Of a DNA stretch of 64,000 nucleotides, positions 26,907 through 35,406 are shown in pieces. This DNA is from Pseudomonas umsongensis (GTDB lineage Bacteria > Pseudomonadota > Gammaproteobacteria > Pseudomonadales > Pseudomonadaceae): contig NZ_NIWU01000003.1 of assembly GCF_002236105.1 (NCBI RefSeq), forward strand, positions 560,501 through 624,500. Reading direction: 5' to 3'. Every line of letters begins with the position of its first letter. The first letter of the stretch is position 1. A model generated the notes under the pieces. It was not told where the DNA came from. It was given only the letters and a program-made list of their open reading frames with translations, and did no database searches. The translations under genes and the position numbers were made by a program.

Positions 26907-28841
26907 TCATAATTGGTATCGCAGGGACAGGCTGCTTTGCAGGCGTTGGGCCTGGCGCAGGGATTCGCGCAGGATGCGTCGATCCAGATGATTGAGGCTG
27001 TCGGGGTCGACCCGGTTGGAGTAGGGCAAATTCTCCCGGGTCTGTAGCTGATGTTGCTGCATGCGGGTTTGCTGGATGAAGTGATAGGCCTCTTCATACG
27101 CCGCACCGTCCAGTGGCTCGATGACCTCTTTGGCCACCAGTTGGCGAAAGCGCTCCAGGGTATTGTTCGCTTCGATGCCGTGGGCGAGGGCGAGTAACCG
27201 CGCCCCGTCGACAAAGGGGGTCAGGCCCTGGATCTTCAGGTCCAGCGTGGCTTTTTCGCCATTTTTACGCGCCAGCACGAACTCACGGAAACGTCCTACG
27301 GGCGGACGATTGCGCAACGCGTTTTCAGCCATCATGCGCTGGAACAGTCGGTTGTCGGCCACCTGGTCGAGAATCGCACGGCGCAGTTGTTCGCAGCCTA
27401 GCTCGCTGCCCCAGACCACGCGCAAATCGAAATAGATGCTCGACCCTAACAGGTTCTCCGGCGTGGCTTCGCGAATGAACGCGCTGAAGCGTCGGGCCCA
27501 TTCGATCCGCGACAGGCACAGTTCTGGATTGCTGGCCATGATGTTGCCTTTGCACAGCGTGAAACCGCAAAGCGCCAGGCTTTGGTTGATCTGATGGGCA
27601 ATGGGCAGCAATTTCCCACGAATCTCGGCGGCGTGGGCCGCGTCCCGCGCTTCGAACAGAATGCCGTTGTCTTGATCGGTGTGCAGTGTCTGTTCGCGGC
27701 GACCTTCGCTGCCGAAACACAGCCAACTGAACGGGATGCCCGGATCGCCTTTCTCAGCCAGGGTCAGCTCGATCACCCGGCACACGGTGTGGTCGTTGAG
27801 CAGGGTAATGATGTGGGTGATCTGGGTCGAAGACGCACCGTGGGCCAGCATGCGCTCCACCAGTTGACCAATTTCGCCACGCAGCAGCACCAGGTTTTCC
27901 ACACGCTGGGCGCTGCGGATGGTGCGCGCCAGGTGAACCAGGTCGACCCGTTGCAGGGAAAACAGATCGCGTTCCGAAACCACACCGCACAGGCGCTGAT
28001 CCTTGACCAGGCAGACGTGGGCGATATGCCGCTCTGTCATCGCAATCGCGGCATCGAAGGCACTATGGTCTGGAGACAGGTAAAACGGCGACGGGGTCAT
28101 GTGCCGCTCGATCGCCTCGCTGAAATCGCCGATACCGTTGGCCACGACATGGCGCAAATCGCGCAGGGTGAAAATGCCCAGCGGCGCTTTATGTTCATTG
28201 ACGATCACGATGCTGCCGACCTGCTGCTCGTGCATTTGGGTCACGGCTTCACGCAAGGGTGTGGTTGGGGCGCATGTCACCGGATGGCGCATGGCCAATT
28301 CGCCCAGGCGGGTATTAAGCGAGTATTGGGTGCCGAGGGTTTCCACGGCTTTTTGCTGGACCTGCTGGTTGACCTGGTCCAACAGGCTGCTCACCCCGCG
28401 TAGGGCAAAGTCGCGGAAGGTGCCGGAAATGGCGAACAGCTTGATGAATGCAAGTTTGTTCAGCTGTAGGCAAAAAGTGTCTTCGGCAGCCAGGTGTTCG
28501 GTGCGTGTCGCACGCTCCCCCAGCAGCGCAGCGAGTGGAAAGCACTCGCCCGTGGTGATTTCGAAGGTGGTTTCGGTCCCGCCCTTGGCCGAGTGCGGGC
28601 GTTCACCGACAACACGACCCTGTTTGACGATGTAAAAATGCTCAACCGGGCCGTCGGCGGGTTTGATGATGCTCTCGCCGGGGGCATAAAAACGCAGCTG
28701 ACATTGCTCGACCAGATACGCCAGGTGGGCGTGTTCCATCTGGTTGAAGGGCGGGAAGCGCTGAAGGAATTGCAAAGTGCCCTGAATGTTTTGCAACACC
28801 GCGGTTTTCCCTGCCTGGGTGAAGGCGTCCGCTTTACTCAT
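26907..28841 (-). CDS. Cyclic-nucleotide-binding/CBS/DUF294 nucleotidyltransferase-like protein
   Basis: The 644-residue multidomain protein has, in order, a cNMP-binding domain (about 20-140, FYAPGESIIKPADGP, FYIVKQGRVVG), two CBS domains (about 165-295, PVTCAPTTPLREAV, GIFTLRDLRHVV, VVSERDLFSLQ), a DUF294 nucleotidyltransferase-like domain with FGSEGRREQTLHTDQDN (G-S-x3-R-x-E-Q and D-x-D, the GlnD/GlnE-type pattern), and a DUF294 C-terminal helical domain. The family is thought to sense adenyl nucleotides and modify a protein or RNA; no substrate is known to me. Start 28841 gives MSKADAF; ATG 28847 is an equal alternative, and the frame to 28997 looks untranslated. Confidence 0.85.
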   Translation of the reverse strand: MSKADAFTQAGKTAVLQNIQGTLQFLQRFPPFNQMEHAHLAYLVEQCQLRFYAPGESIIKPADGPVEHFYIVKQGRVVGERPHSAKGGTETTFEITTGECFPLAALLGERATRTEHLAAEDTFCLQLNKLAFIKLFAISGTFRDFALRGVSSLLDQVNQQVQQKAVETLGTQYSLNTRLGELAMRHPVTCAPTTPLREAVTQMHEQQVGSIVIVNEHKAPLGIFTLRDLRHVVANGIGDFSEAIERHMTPSPFYLSPDHSAFDAAIAMTERHIAHVCLVKDQRLCGVVSERDLFSLQRVDLVHLARTIRSAQRVENLVLLRGEIGQLVERMLAHGASSTQITHIITLLNDHTVCRVIELTLAEKGDPGIPFSWLCFGSEGRREQTLHTDQDNGILFEARDAAHAAEIRGKLLPIAHQINQSLALCGFTLCKGNIMASNPELCLSRIEWARRFSAFIREATPENLLGSSIYFDLRVVWGSELGCEQLRRAILDQVADNRLFQRMMAENALRNRPPVGRFREFVLARKNGEKATLDLKIQGLTPFVDGARLLALAHGIEANNTLERFRQLVAKEVIEPLDGAAYEEAYHFIQQTRMQQHQLQTRENLPYSNRVDPDSLNHLDRRILRESLRQAQRLQSSLSLRYQL

Positions 28842-29100
28842 AACCATTACCGCAGTCTTTTTTTGAATTGTTGTTGTCGGATGACTCACCCATGGTCGAC
28901 CCCTACGGTCGGGGTGCCCATTGGACGTAAGTCTAGGTAGGCTGGAAAAGTGATGCATTGTCGGAAAGAACCTACCTAAATGTGAGAAAAACCTCACCTT
29001 TCCCCATTGGAAAATTATCCGACGGAGTGCACATTGATGGTGTGCTTAGCGATGTCTTACCACTGTGCTAGGGAATTGAATTGAACATGTAGAGAATGCC

Positions 29101-29559
29101 ATGTCCGACCACGATATTTTGAGTGATGCCGAGCGCCAGGCACTCAGTGACGTCATGCTGGAACCCGACCTGCCGCCGCAGCGGGTGCTGATCGTTGACG
29201 ACGACAAGGATGCCCGGGAGCTGTTGTCGGAGATTCTGGCACTGGACGGCATTCGTTGCATGACGGCAGCCAGTGGCGAGACCGCACTCAAGATGCTGGT
29301 GTCAGAAGCGGAGATCAAGAAACCTTCAATTGGCCTGCTGATTACCGATTTGCGCATGGGCAATGTGGATGGTCTGGAACTGGTTCGGCAGATTCGTGAA
29401 ACCGTACGAGCCGCGCTGCCGATTATCATCGTTTCCGGCGATGCCGACGTCAAAGACGCCATTGCCGCGATGCATTTGAGCGTGGTCGACTTTTTGCTCA
29501 AACCGATTGATACCGGAAAGTTGTTAGCACTGGTCAAACATGAGTTGGGGATTGAGTAA
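29101..29559 (+). CDS. Stand-alone response regulator receiver
   Basis: The 152-residue protein is a single CheY-like receiver domain after a 27-residue acidic leader. The acidic pocket is VDDDKD (residues 32-37), the phosphoacceptor D83 (LLITDLRM), the switch Ser/Thr in IVSGDAD, and the conserved K134 (LLKPID). No output domain follows and no histidine kinase is adjacent, so its partner must be elsewhere. It could act as a phosphate relay, or bind a diguanylate cyclase or anti-sigma partner. It is divergent from the CBS gene. Confidence 0.85.
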   Translation: MSDHDILSDAERQALSDVMLEPDLPPQRVLIVDDDKDARELLSEILALDGIRCMTAASGETALKMLVSEAEIKKPSIGLLITDLRMGNVDGLELVRQIRETVRAALPIIIVSGDADVKDAIAAMHLSVVDFLLKPIDTGKLLALVKHELGIE

Positions 29560-29940
29560 CCAAAGATTTGTAAGTGATAGTTGCCTGAAAGCCAACGCGC
29601 AGAGGTATTCGAGTTAAGTCTGCGTCTATTCGATGTAATGAAGTTTTTCTGCCGTGGTTGAGAAATATCCATTCATAAATGTCTGTCAGCTGCGGCTGTA
29701 GTTTCAGATATCGTCGTGATGATTGAAGTGCGGGTGGCTGTTTATAGTTAGCCTTTGTTTTAATCAAATTCGAAAATATTAATTTATTATTCCACGCTGA
29801 AGTTTACGCCCGTGCTTGTGACCTCCTTGAGGAGGACTATTGAACGAACGTTTGTTTCCATGCGCCTGAAAAACTATGGCTTGATCGGGAAAGGCGATTT
29901 TCCTGGTTTGCATGCGTGTGAATGATAATCAGGACACAAC
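29560..29940. other. AT-rich intergenic region with candidate leader peptide
   Basis: This 381-base gap is clearly more AT-rich than its surroundings. CCTCC-TTGA-GGAGG (29822-29835) forms a small hairpin that contains a perfect AGGAGG. Six bases on, a TTG at 29840 opens a 9-codon frame (NERLFPCA then TGA at 29867-29869) that could be a leader peptide for the downstream exporter gene. I see no longer gene. A minus-strand open frame across 29534-29767 has no ribosome site or recognisable content. Confidence 0.4.
29918..29936 (+). promoter_or_regulatory. Candidate Fur-box-like site at the EamA gene start
   Basis: Compared with GATAATGATAATCATTATC, 13 of 19 positions agree (core GAATGATAATCA). 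It overlaps the ribosome-binding region of the gene starting at 29941. Confidence 0.3.
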
Positions 29941-30849
29941 ATGATAAAAATGGATTTGCGCGACCTGCTCCTGATTCTTGTTGTAACGGTTATGTGGGGA
30001 AGTAACTATTCGGTCATTGATATCAGTCTCGACGGTATAGACCCGTATATGCTGACGGCCTTGCGTTTAACTTTCTGCGCCTTTCCGTTGGTGTTCTTCG
30101 TTCCCAAGCCGAAAAACATCAGTTCCTCAACTATCGCTTTATATGGTTTTTTGTTCGGAGTCGGGATGTGTTGGCTGATGAACTATGGCATGTTTCTCGG
30201 GGTCAGTGCCGGTGTGACTTCTCTGCTCCTGCAATTCAGTGCCTTTTTTACAGTCATCTGGGGGGTGATGTTGTTCGGCGAAAAAATGTCGGGGATCCAG
30301 GTGGCAGGAATTCTCCTGGCATTGGTGGGGCTTATGTTCATCATCAATGTGACCGAGACGCAAGGCCAGAGCCATGGTCTGTTTCTGATACTGCTGGCAG
30401 CTTTGTGCTGGAGTCTTTGCAATGTCGTGATCAAGAAAAGCAAGGTAATCGACATTTTTTCCTTCGTTGTCTGGTCGAGTCTGTATGCAATTGCGCCGTT
30501 GTACTTGATGACCTACTGGGCCAGGGGGGCTGCGCCTTTCCAGGCGTTATTGACGGACTTCAAGGCTCCGGTGCTGCTGTCCATTCTGTTCCAGGCCTAT
30601 GTGGCGACGATTTTCGGTTATTGGGCATGGAACCGCTTGATCAGGAAATATCCGGCGAGCCAGGTTGCCCCATTGTCGATCATCATTCCGATATCCGGCA
30701 TCGTGACTTCCTGGTATGTGCTCGACGAACCCATTGGGGGCGAGAAACTGTTCGCCCTTGTGCTTACGGTCCTGGGTATTGCCTTGTTCATGTGTGCACC
30801 GAAAATCGCTAACTGCATCGCTGAAAGCGCCTTGCGCCACAGGAAATGA
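29941..30849 (+). CDS. EamA/DMT-family transporter
   Basis: The 302-residue protein has ten hydrophobic segments in two EamA repeats. Hallmarks are VVTVMWGSNYSVI at the start, FLGVSAGVTSLLLQFSAFFTVIWGVMLFGEKMS in repeat one, and APLSIIIPISGIVTSWYVLDEP in repeat two. This family exports amino acids, metabolites or drugs; substrate is unknown. Upstream AGGA lies about 7 bases from the ATG. Its codons are richer in A and T than those of its neighbours (many AAA, ATT, TTT), which together with the AT-rich leader hints at acquisition from another source. Confidence 0.88.
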   Translation: MIKMDLRDLLLILVVTVMWGSNYSVIDISLDGIDPYMLTALRLTFCAFPLVFFVPKPKNISSSTIALYGFLFGVGMCWLMNYGMFLGVSAGVTSLLLQFSAFFTVIWGVMLFGEKMSGIQVAGILLALVGLMFIINVTETQGQSHGLFLILLAALCWSLCNVVIKKSKVIDIFSFVVWSSLYAIAPLYLMTYWARGAAPFQALLTDFKAPVLLSILFQAYVATIFGYWAWNRLIRKYPASQVAPLSIIIPISGIVTSWYVLDEPIGGEKLFALVLTVLGIALFMCAPKIANCIAESALRHRK

Positions 30850-30862
30850 CCGGTCAGAAACT

Positions 30863-30894
30863 ACAATCCCCCGGTCGTGAGGTCGGGGGATTGT
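30863..30894. terminator. Bidirectional hairpin between the convergent EamA and glcB genes
   Basis: An 11-bp stem (ACAATCCCCCG with CGGGGGATTGT) around a 10-base loop lies 14 bases after one stop and 19 before the other. T-runs are short, so efficiency is uncertain. Confidence 0.65.
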
Positions 30895-30912
30895 TGTCTG
30901 GCAGACTATTTT

Positions 30913-33090
30913 TTACAGCGCGTTCCTGGCCTTGAACTCGCGACGACGACGGTGCAGGACCGGCTCGGTGTAGCCGTTGGGCTGCTTGGTACCTTCCACC
31001 ACCAGCTCGACTGCCGCCTGGAAGGCGATGTTGCTGTCGAAGTTCGGTGCCAGCGGACGGTACAGCGCATCACCGGCATTCTGACGGTCCACCACCGGCG
31101 CCATGCGCTTAAGGCTGGCCATCACCTGCTCTTCGGTAACGATGCCATGACGCAGCCAGTTGGCGATGTGCTGGCTGGAAATACGCAGCGTCGCACGGTC
31201 TTCCATCAGGCCGACGTCATTGATGTCCGGCACCTTCGAGCAACCAACGCCCTGGTCGATCCAGCGCACCACATAACCCAGAATGCCTTGGCTGTTGTTG
31301 TCCAGTTCGTTCTGGATCTGTTCTGCGGTCCACTGTGGGTTCACTGCCAGCGGGATGGTCAGGATATCGTCCACCGACGCAGGAGCACGCTTGGCCAGTT
31401 CGGCCTGACGGGCGAACACGTCAACCTTGTGGTAGTGCAGCGCGTGCAGCGCGGCAGCGGTCGGCGAAGGCACCCATGCGGTGTTGGCACCCGCCAGTGG
31501 GTGAGCGATTTTCTGTTCCAGCATCGCCGCCATCAGGTCGGGCATTGCCCACATGCCTTTACCGATCTGCGCACGGCCTTGCAGGCCGGTGCTCAAGCCG
31601 ATATCAACGTTGGAGTTCTCGTAGGCGCCAATCCATTTTTCGGCCTTCATGTCGGCCTTGCGCACCATCGGGCCGGCTTCCATGGAGGTGTGGATTTCAT
31701 CGCCCGTGCGATCGAGGAAGCCGGTGTTGATGAACACCACGCGCTCGCTGGCAGCCTTGATACAGGCCTTGAGGTTGACCGTGGTACGGCGCTCCTCGTC
31801 CATGATCCCGACCTTCAGGGTGTTGCGAGGCAGGCCCAGCACGTCTTCGATGCGCCCGAACAGCTCGTTGGTGAACGCAGCTTCTTCAGGACCGTGCATC
31901 TTTGGCTTCACGATGTAGACGGAACCGGTGCGGGTATTTTTGCGCGAGGTATTGCCGTTCAGGTTGTGCATCGCCGCCAGAACAGTCACCAGACCGTCGA
32001 GGATGCCTTCCGGTACTTCGTTGCCATCTTTATCGAGGATCGCATCGATGGTCATCAGGTGACCGACGTTACGCACGAACAACAACGAACGACCATGCAG
32101 GCTCAATTCGCTGCCGTCGACGGCGGTGTAGGTGCGGTCGGCGTTCATGGTGCGGGTAAACGTCTTGCCGCCCTTGGCGACTTCTTCCGCCAGGTCGCCC
32201 TTCATCAGGCCGAGCCAGTTGCGGTAGATCACTACTTTGTCATCGGCGTCGACGGCGGCGACGGAGTCTTCGCAGTCCATGATGGTGGTCAGTGCGGCTT
32301 CCATCAGGATGTCTTTGACACCGGCAGCGTCGGTCTGGCCGACCGGGGTGCTGGCATCGACCTGGATTTCGAAATGCAGGCCATTGTTTTTCAGCAGGAT
32401 CGCGGTGGGTGCCGCCGTATCGCCCTGGAAACCGATCAGTTGGGCGTCGTTGCGCAGGCCGCTGTTGCTACCGCCTTTAAGGGCGACGACCAGTTTGCCG
32501 TCAACGATTTTGTAGTGTGTCGAATCGACGTGGGAGCCGGCCGCCAATGGCGCCGCTTCGTCGAGGAAGGCCCGGGCGAAGGCGATGACCTTGTCGCCGC
32601 GAACCTTGTTGTAGCCTTTGCCTTTTTCCGCGCCGTCAGCCTCGCTGATGGCGTCGGTGCCGTAGAGCGCGTCGTACAGCGAACCCCAGCGGGCGTTCGA
32701 AGCGTTAAGCGCGAAGCGGGCATTCATCACCGGCACCACAAGCTGTGGGCCGGCCATGTGGGCGATTTCTTCATCGACGTTTTGCGTCGTTGCCTGGAAA
32801 TCGGCCGCTTCTGGCAGCAGATAACCGATGTCTTGCAAGAAGGCTTTATAAGCCACGGCGTCGTGTGGTTGACCGGCACGGGATTGGTGCCAGCCGTCGA
32901 TACGAGCCTGGAAATCATCGCGTTTGGCGAGTAGGGCTTTGTTCTTCGGCGCCAGGTCATGGATGACCTTGTCGGCACCGGCCCAGAATTGGTCGGCGGT
33001 GAGGCCGGTTCCGGGAATGGCTTCGTTGTTCACGAAGTCGAACAGGACTTTGGCGACCTGCAGGCCACCGACTTGAACGTGTTCAGTCAT
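30913..33090 (-). CDS. glcB: Malate synthase G
   Basis: The 725-residue protein matches malate synthase G in length and motifs: TIMDCEDSVAAVDADDK with the Mg-binding Glu/Asp, GRSLLFVRNVGHLMT, GSVYIVKPKMHGPEE, and LKVGIMDEERRTTVNLK. It condenses glyoxylate with acetyl-CoA to malate in the glyoxylate bypass and in glycolate use. ATG 33090 (MTEHVQVGGLQ) has GAGGC upstream and gives the standard length. It is convergent with the EamA gene. I noticed no regulatory gene (such as glcC) adjacent. Confidence 0.96.
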   Translation of the reverse strand: MTEHVQVGGLQVAKVLFDFVNNEAIPGTGLTADQFWAGADKVIHDLAPKNKALLAKRDDFQARIDGWHQSRAGQPHDAVAYKAFLQDIGYLLPEAADFQATTQNVDEEIAHMAGPQLVVPVMNARFALNASNARWGSLYDALYGTDAISEADGAEKGKGYNKVRGDKVIAFARAFLDEAAPLAAGSHVDSTHYKIVDGKLVVALKGGSNSGLRNDAQLIGFQGDTAAPTAILLKNNGLHFEIQVDASTPVGQTDAAGVKDILMEAALTTIMDCEDSVAAVDADDKVVIYRNWLGLMKGDLAEEVAKGGKTFTRTMNADRTYTAVDGSELSLHGRSLLFVRNVGHLMTIDAILDKDGNEVPEGILDGLVTVLAAMHNLNGNTSRKNTRTGSVYIVKPKMHGPEEAAFTNELFGRIEDVLGLPRNTLKVGIMDEERRTTVNLKACIKAASERVVFINTGFLDRTGDEIHTSMEAGPMVRKADMKAEKWIGAYENSNVDIGLSTGLQGRAQIGKGMWAMPDLMAAMLEQKIAHPLAGANTAWVPSPTAAALHALHYHKVDVFARQAELAKRAPASVDDILTIPLAVNPQWTAEQIQNELDNNSQGILGYVVRWIDQGVGCSKVPDINDVGLMEDRATLRISSQHIANWLRHGIVTEEQVMASLKRMAPVVDRQNAGDALYRPLAPNFDSNIAFQAAVELVVEGTKQPNGYTEPVLHRRRREFKARNAL

Positions 33091-33625
33091 TGCTTGCCTC
33101 ACTCTGCTCAGCTATTTCGCTTTTCAGCTCTTCAATTTAACAATGAAGCCTCTGGCCATTTAAACCACAAACCCTGCGACCAGTACATGCCATTTCTGAC
33201 GGCTGGGTGGGGACCAATCAACGGCTTTAGGGCCTTGCTGACAGGGCTTTCAGGGATGCGTCTGCGCCTGTGGCGGACATCGATCCAACGTTATGTAGTG
33301 CGCGCAGCGGCATACTACATGATGAGTTGCGGTTGTGAAAATTAGACTAATTACGTCGTTCTGCGACCCCATGACGCATTGCAGTCACGTCGGGGATGAG
33401 GATGTTCTCAAAAAAGCATGAGATTGTTCCAGTTAAATATAAAAAGTTGTACACGATTTATGTTGCGCAGGTTCTTGGGCGGGACTCATTCGCGAGCAGG
33501 CTCGCTCCCACAAAGCCCTGCGCCGACCTTGTGGGAGCGAGCCTGCTCGCGAAGAGGTAGGACCTGCCAGCGCCGAATCAACCCTTGCCTATACTTCTCT
33601 TTCAATAACAAAAGAGGGCTGCGCC
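33091..33625. other. Long intergenic region between glcB and the gcvR-like gene
   Basis: I see no gene in these 535 bases. They hold the glcB promoter, an inverted repeat (ATGTAGT at 33293-33299 and ACTACAT at 33314-33320) that could be an operator, an AT-rich stretch around 33400-33460, and a REP pair at 33487-33556. Confidence 0.6.
33487..33556. repeat. Inverted REP pair before the gcvR-like gene
   Basis: Two REP cores in opposite orientation separated by about 20 bases. Confidence 0.9.
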
Positions 33626-34144
33626 ATGGACCACCTCGTACTCACTGTTTTTGCACCGGACAAGCCTGGGCAGGTCGAGCGCATAGCCCAATGCATCGCC
33701 GAGCATGGTGGCAACTGGCTGGAAAGCCGCATGTCGCGCATGGCCGGGCAATTCGCCGGGATTCTTCGGGTGGGGGTCCCGGCGGAAGCCTACGACTCAC
33801 TGGTCGACGCCCTGCAAGGATTATCGTCCCACGGCATTCGCGTCTTGATCGCCGAAAGCGGTATCGAACAGTCGTGCACCTGGAAGCCGATTGCCATGGA
33901 GCTGGTGGGCAATGACCGGCCGGGGATCGTGCGCGACATCACGCGCTTGCTCAGTGAGCAGGGGGTAAACCTGGAACGGCTGGTGACGGAGGTGCGTCCG
34001 GCCCCCATGAGCAGCGAGCCGCTGTTCCACGCCGAAGCGATACTGGCGGTGCCCCTGACGCTGTCTCTGGACGTGCTGCAATCGCGCCTGGAAACCCTGG
34101 CGGACGACCTGATGGTGGAATTGGTGCTGCGCAGTGAACCTTGA
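33626..34144 (+). CDS. Tandem-ACT protein, GcvR-like
   Basis: The 172-residue protein is two ACT domains: DHLVLTVFAPDKPGQVERIAQ (residues 2-22 onward) and MELVGNDRPGIVRDITRLLSEQGVNLERL (about 92-120). GcvR of E. coli, the repressor partner of GcvA, has this structure and binds glycine; GcvR-like proteins are common in pseudomonads but their roles vary. No glycine-cleavage genes are adjacent, though glycine metabolism is prominent 20 kb away. GAGGG lies 8 bases before the ATG. A DnaA-box cluster follows immediately. Confidence 0.75.
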   Translation: MDHLVLTVFAPDKPGQVERIAQCIAEHGGNWLESRMSRMAGQFAGILRVGVPAEAYDSLVDALQGLSSHGIRVLIAESGIEQSCTWKPIAMELVGNDRPGIVRDITRLLSEQGVNLERLVTEVRPAPMSSEPLFHAEAILAVPLTLSLDVLQSRLETLADDLMVELVLRSEP

Positions 34145-34149
34145 TCAGG

Positions 34150-34296
34150 TTATCCAGTTTAAACGTGCACCTGCCTGTGGATAACCTGTAGAGACAGCCC
34201 GCCAGGCCACGCCGGCCGTGGCTCTTCAAAGATTGATCAAAAAACCAGCAGTTTCAGTAACTTGCGCACAAACGGCGGGGATCACGCTGTGGATAA
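34150..34296. promoter_or_regulatory. Second DnaA-box cluster
   Basis: In the 215-base gap between the gcvR-like gene and rarD, two perfect TGTGGATAA boxes occur at 34176-34184 and 34288-34296, both followed by CCT. A near-match in the opposite orientation (TTATCCAGT) is at 34150-34158 and another TGGATAA-like word (CACGGATAA) near 34320. TTGATCA words sit at 34141, 34233 and 34356. The gap lies beyond the 3' ends of both flanking genes (they converge here), so the boxes cannot be simple promoter elements for them. Confidence 0.6.
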
Positions 34297-34359
34297 CCTT
34301 GGGAAGGATCTATGCAGGCCACGGATAACGTGGCCTGTAGAGAGTTGTGTATTTTTTGA

Positions 34360-35247
34360 TCAGCTGCGGCGGCGCAGGCTGAACCAGGCATCGACGCTGT
34401 AAACCGCCAGGCCTGCCCAGATGAAGATGAACGCAACCAGCGTACTCGACGATAGGTGCTCATCAAACAGCAGGACGGCCTGCAGCAGCACCAGGGTCGG
34501 TGCCAGGTATTGCAGGAATCCCAGGGTCGTGTAGGGCAAATGCCGCGCGGCAGCGTTGAAGCAGACCAGCGGCACCAGCGTTACCGGACCGGCAGCCACC
34601 AGCCACCAGGCTTCGGAGGTGGTCCAGAATTCAGCCTGGGCGCTGCTGGCGGTTGGATTGAGCAGTAACCAGGCCAGCGCTATCGGCACCAACATCCAGG
34701 TTTCGACCACCAATCCCGGGAGCGCCTTGACCGGCGCCTGCTTGCGAATCAACCCGTAGAAACCGAAGGTCAATGCCAGCACCAGCGACACCCAAGGCAG
34801 GCTGCCCACTTGCCATACTTGTTGCGCCACGCCAACCGCCGCCAGCCCCACGGCAATCCATTGCATGCGTCGCAGCCGCTCACCGAGGATCAGCATCCCC
34901 AGCAGCACGTTCACCAAGGGGTTGATGTAGTAACCGAGGCTGGCCTCCAACATGCGCCCGTTGTTCACCGACCACACATACGTCAGCCAGTTGGCGGCGA
35001 TCAGCGTACCGCTCAAGGCCAGGATCGCCAGCCGACGTGGGTTCTCCCGTAGCTCGCGCCACCAGCCCGGATGTTTCCAGACCATCAGCAACAAGGCGCC
35101 GAACAACGCCGACCACAGCACGCGGTGAATGATGATCTCCACGGCGGGCACGTTGGCAATGGCCTTGAAGTAGAGCGGGAAAAGTCCCCAGATGATGTAG
35201 GCACTCAGGCCCAGAATGTACCCGCGACGCAGGTTGGCGGCTTGCAT
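34360..35247 (-). CDS. rarD: RarD-type EamA transporter
   Basis: The 295-residue, ten-segment membrane protein has the RarD signature: GLSAYIIWGLFPLYFKAIANVPAVEIIIHRVLWS near the start (shown here in part), LTYVWSVNNGRMLEASLGYYINPLVNVLLG, and FLQYLAPTLVLLQAVLLF near the end. RarD is linked to chloramphenicol tolerance in older work; its true substrate is unsettled. It converges on the gcvR-like gene. The product length fits the family. Confidence 0.88.
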   Translation of the reverse strand: MQAANLRRGYILGLSAYIIWGLFPLYFKAIANVPAVEIIIHRVLWSALFGALLLMVWKHPGWWRELRENPRRLAILALSGTLIAANWLTYVWSVNNGRMLEASLGYYINPLVNVLLGMLILGERLRRMQWIAVGLAAVGVAQQVWQVGSLPWVSLVLALTFGFYGLIRKQAPVKALPGLVVETWMLVPIALAWLLLNPTASSAQAEFWTTSEAWWLVAAGPVTLVPLVCFNAAARHLPYTTLGFLQYLAPTLVLLQAVLLFDEHLSSSTLVAFIFIWAGLAVYSVDAWFSLRRRS

Positions 35248-35321
35248 GCAGAATCCTTGCTTAGGCAGCTAACAAAGGAGGGATTGTAGGGCGGTTGTAT
35301 AGATGTGTCGCTTCTGAAAGC

Positions 35322-35400
35322 AAAAGATCGCAGCCTGCGGCAGCTCCTACAGGGAATGGTGTACACCCGTAGGAGCTGCCGCAGGCTGCGATCTTTTGAT
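35322..35400. repeat. Palindromic repeat, GAGCTGCCGCAGGCTGCGAT class
   Basis: Two inverted arms flank about 15 bases. It lies between rarD and the srkA stop. Confidence 0.9.
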
Positions 35401-35406
35401 CCCGGA

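Noticed and set aside
29534..29767. 77-codon minus-strand frame overlapping the receiver gene end
   Set aside because: No ribosome site, no recognisable sequence, and it lies in AT-rich leader DNA where open frames are expected by chance on either strand.
30877..32934. 685-codon open frame antisense to glcB
   Set aside because: It is the complement of a well-supported malate synthase gene. Its translation is low-complexity (H, V, G, R rich), typical of antisense frames in GC-rich genes.
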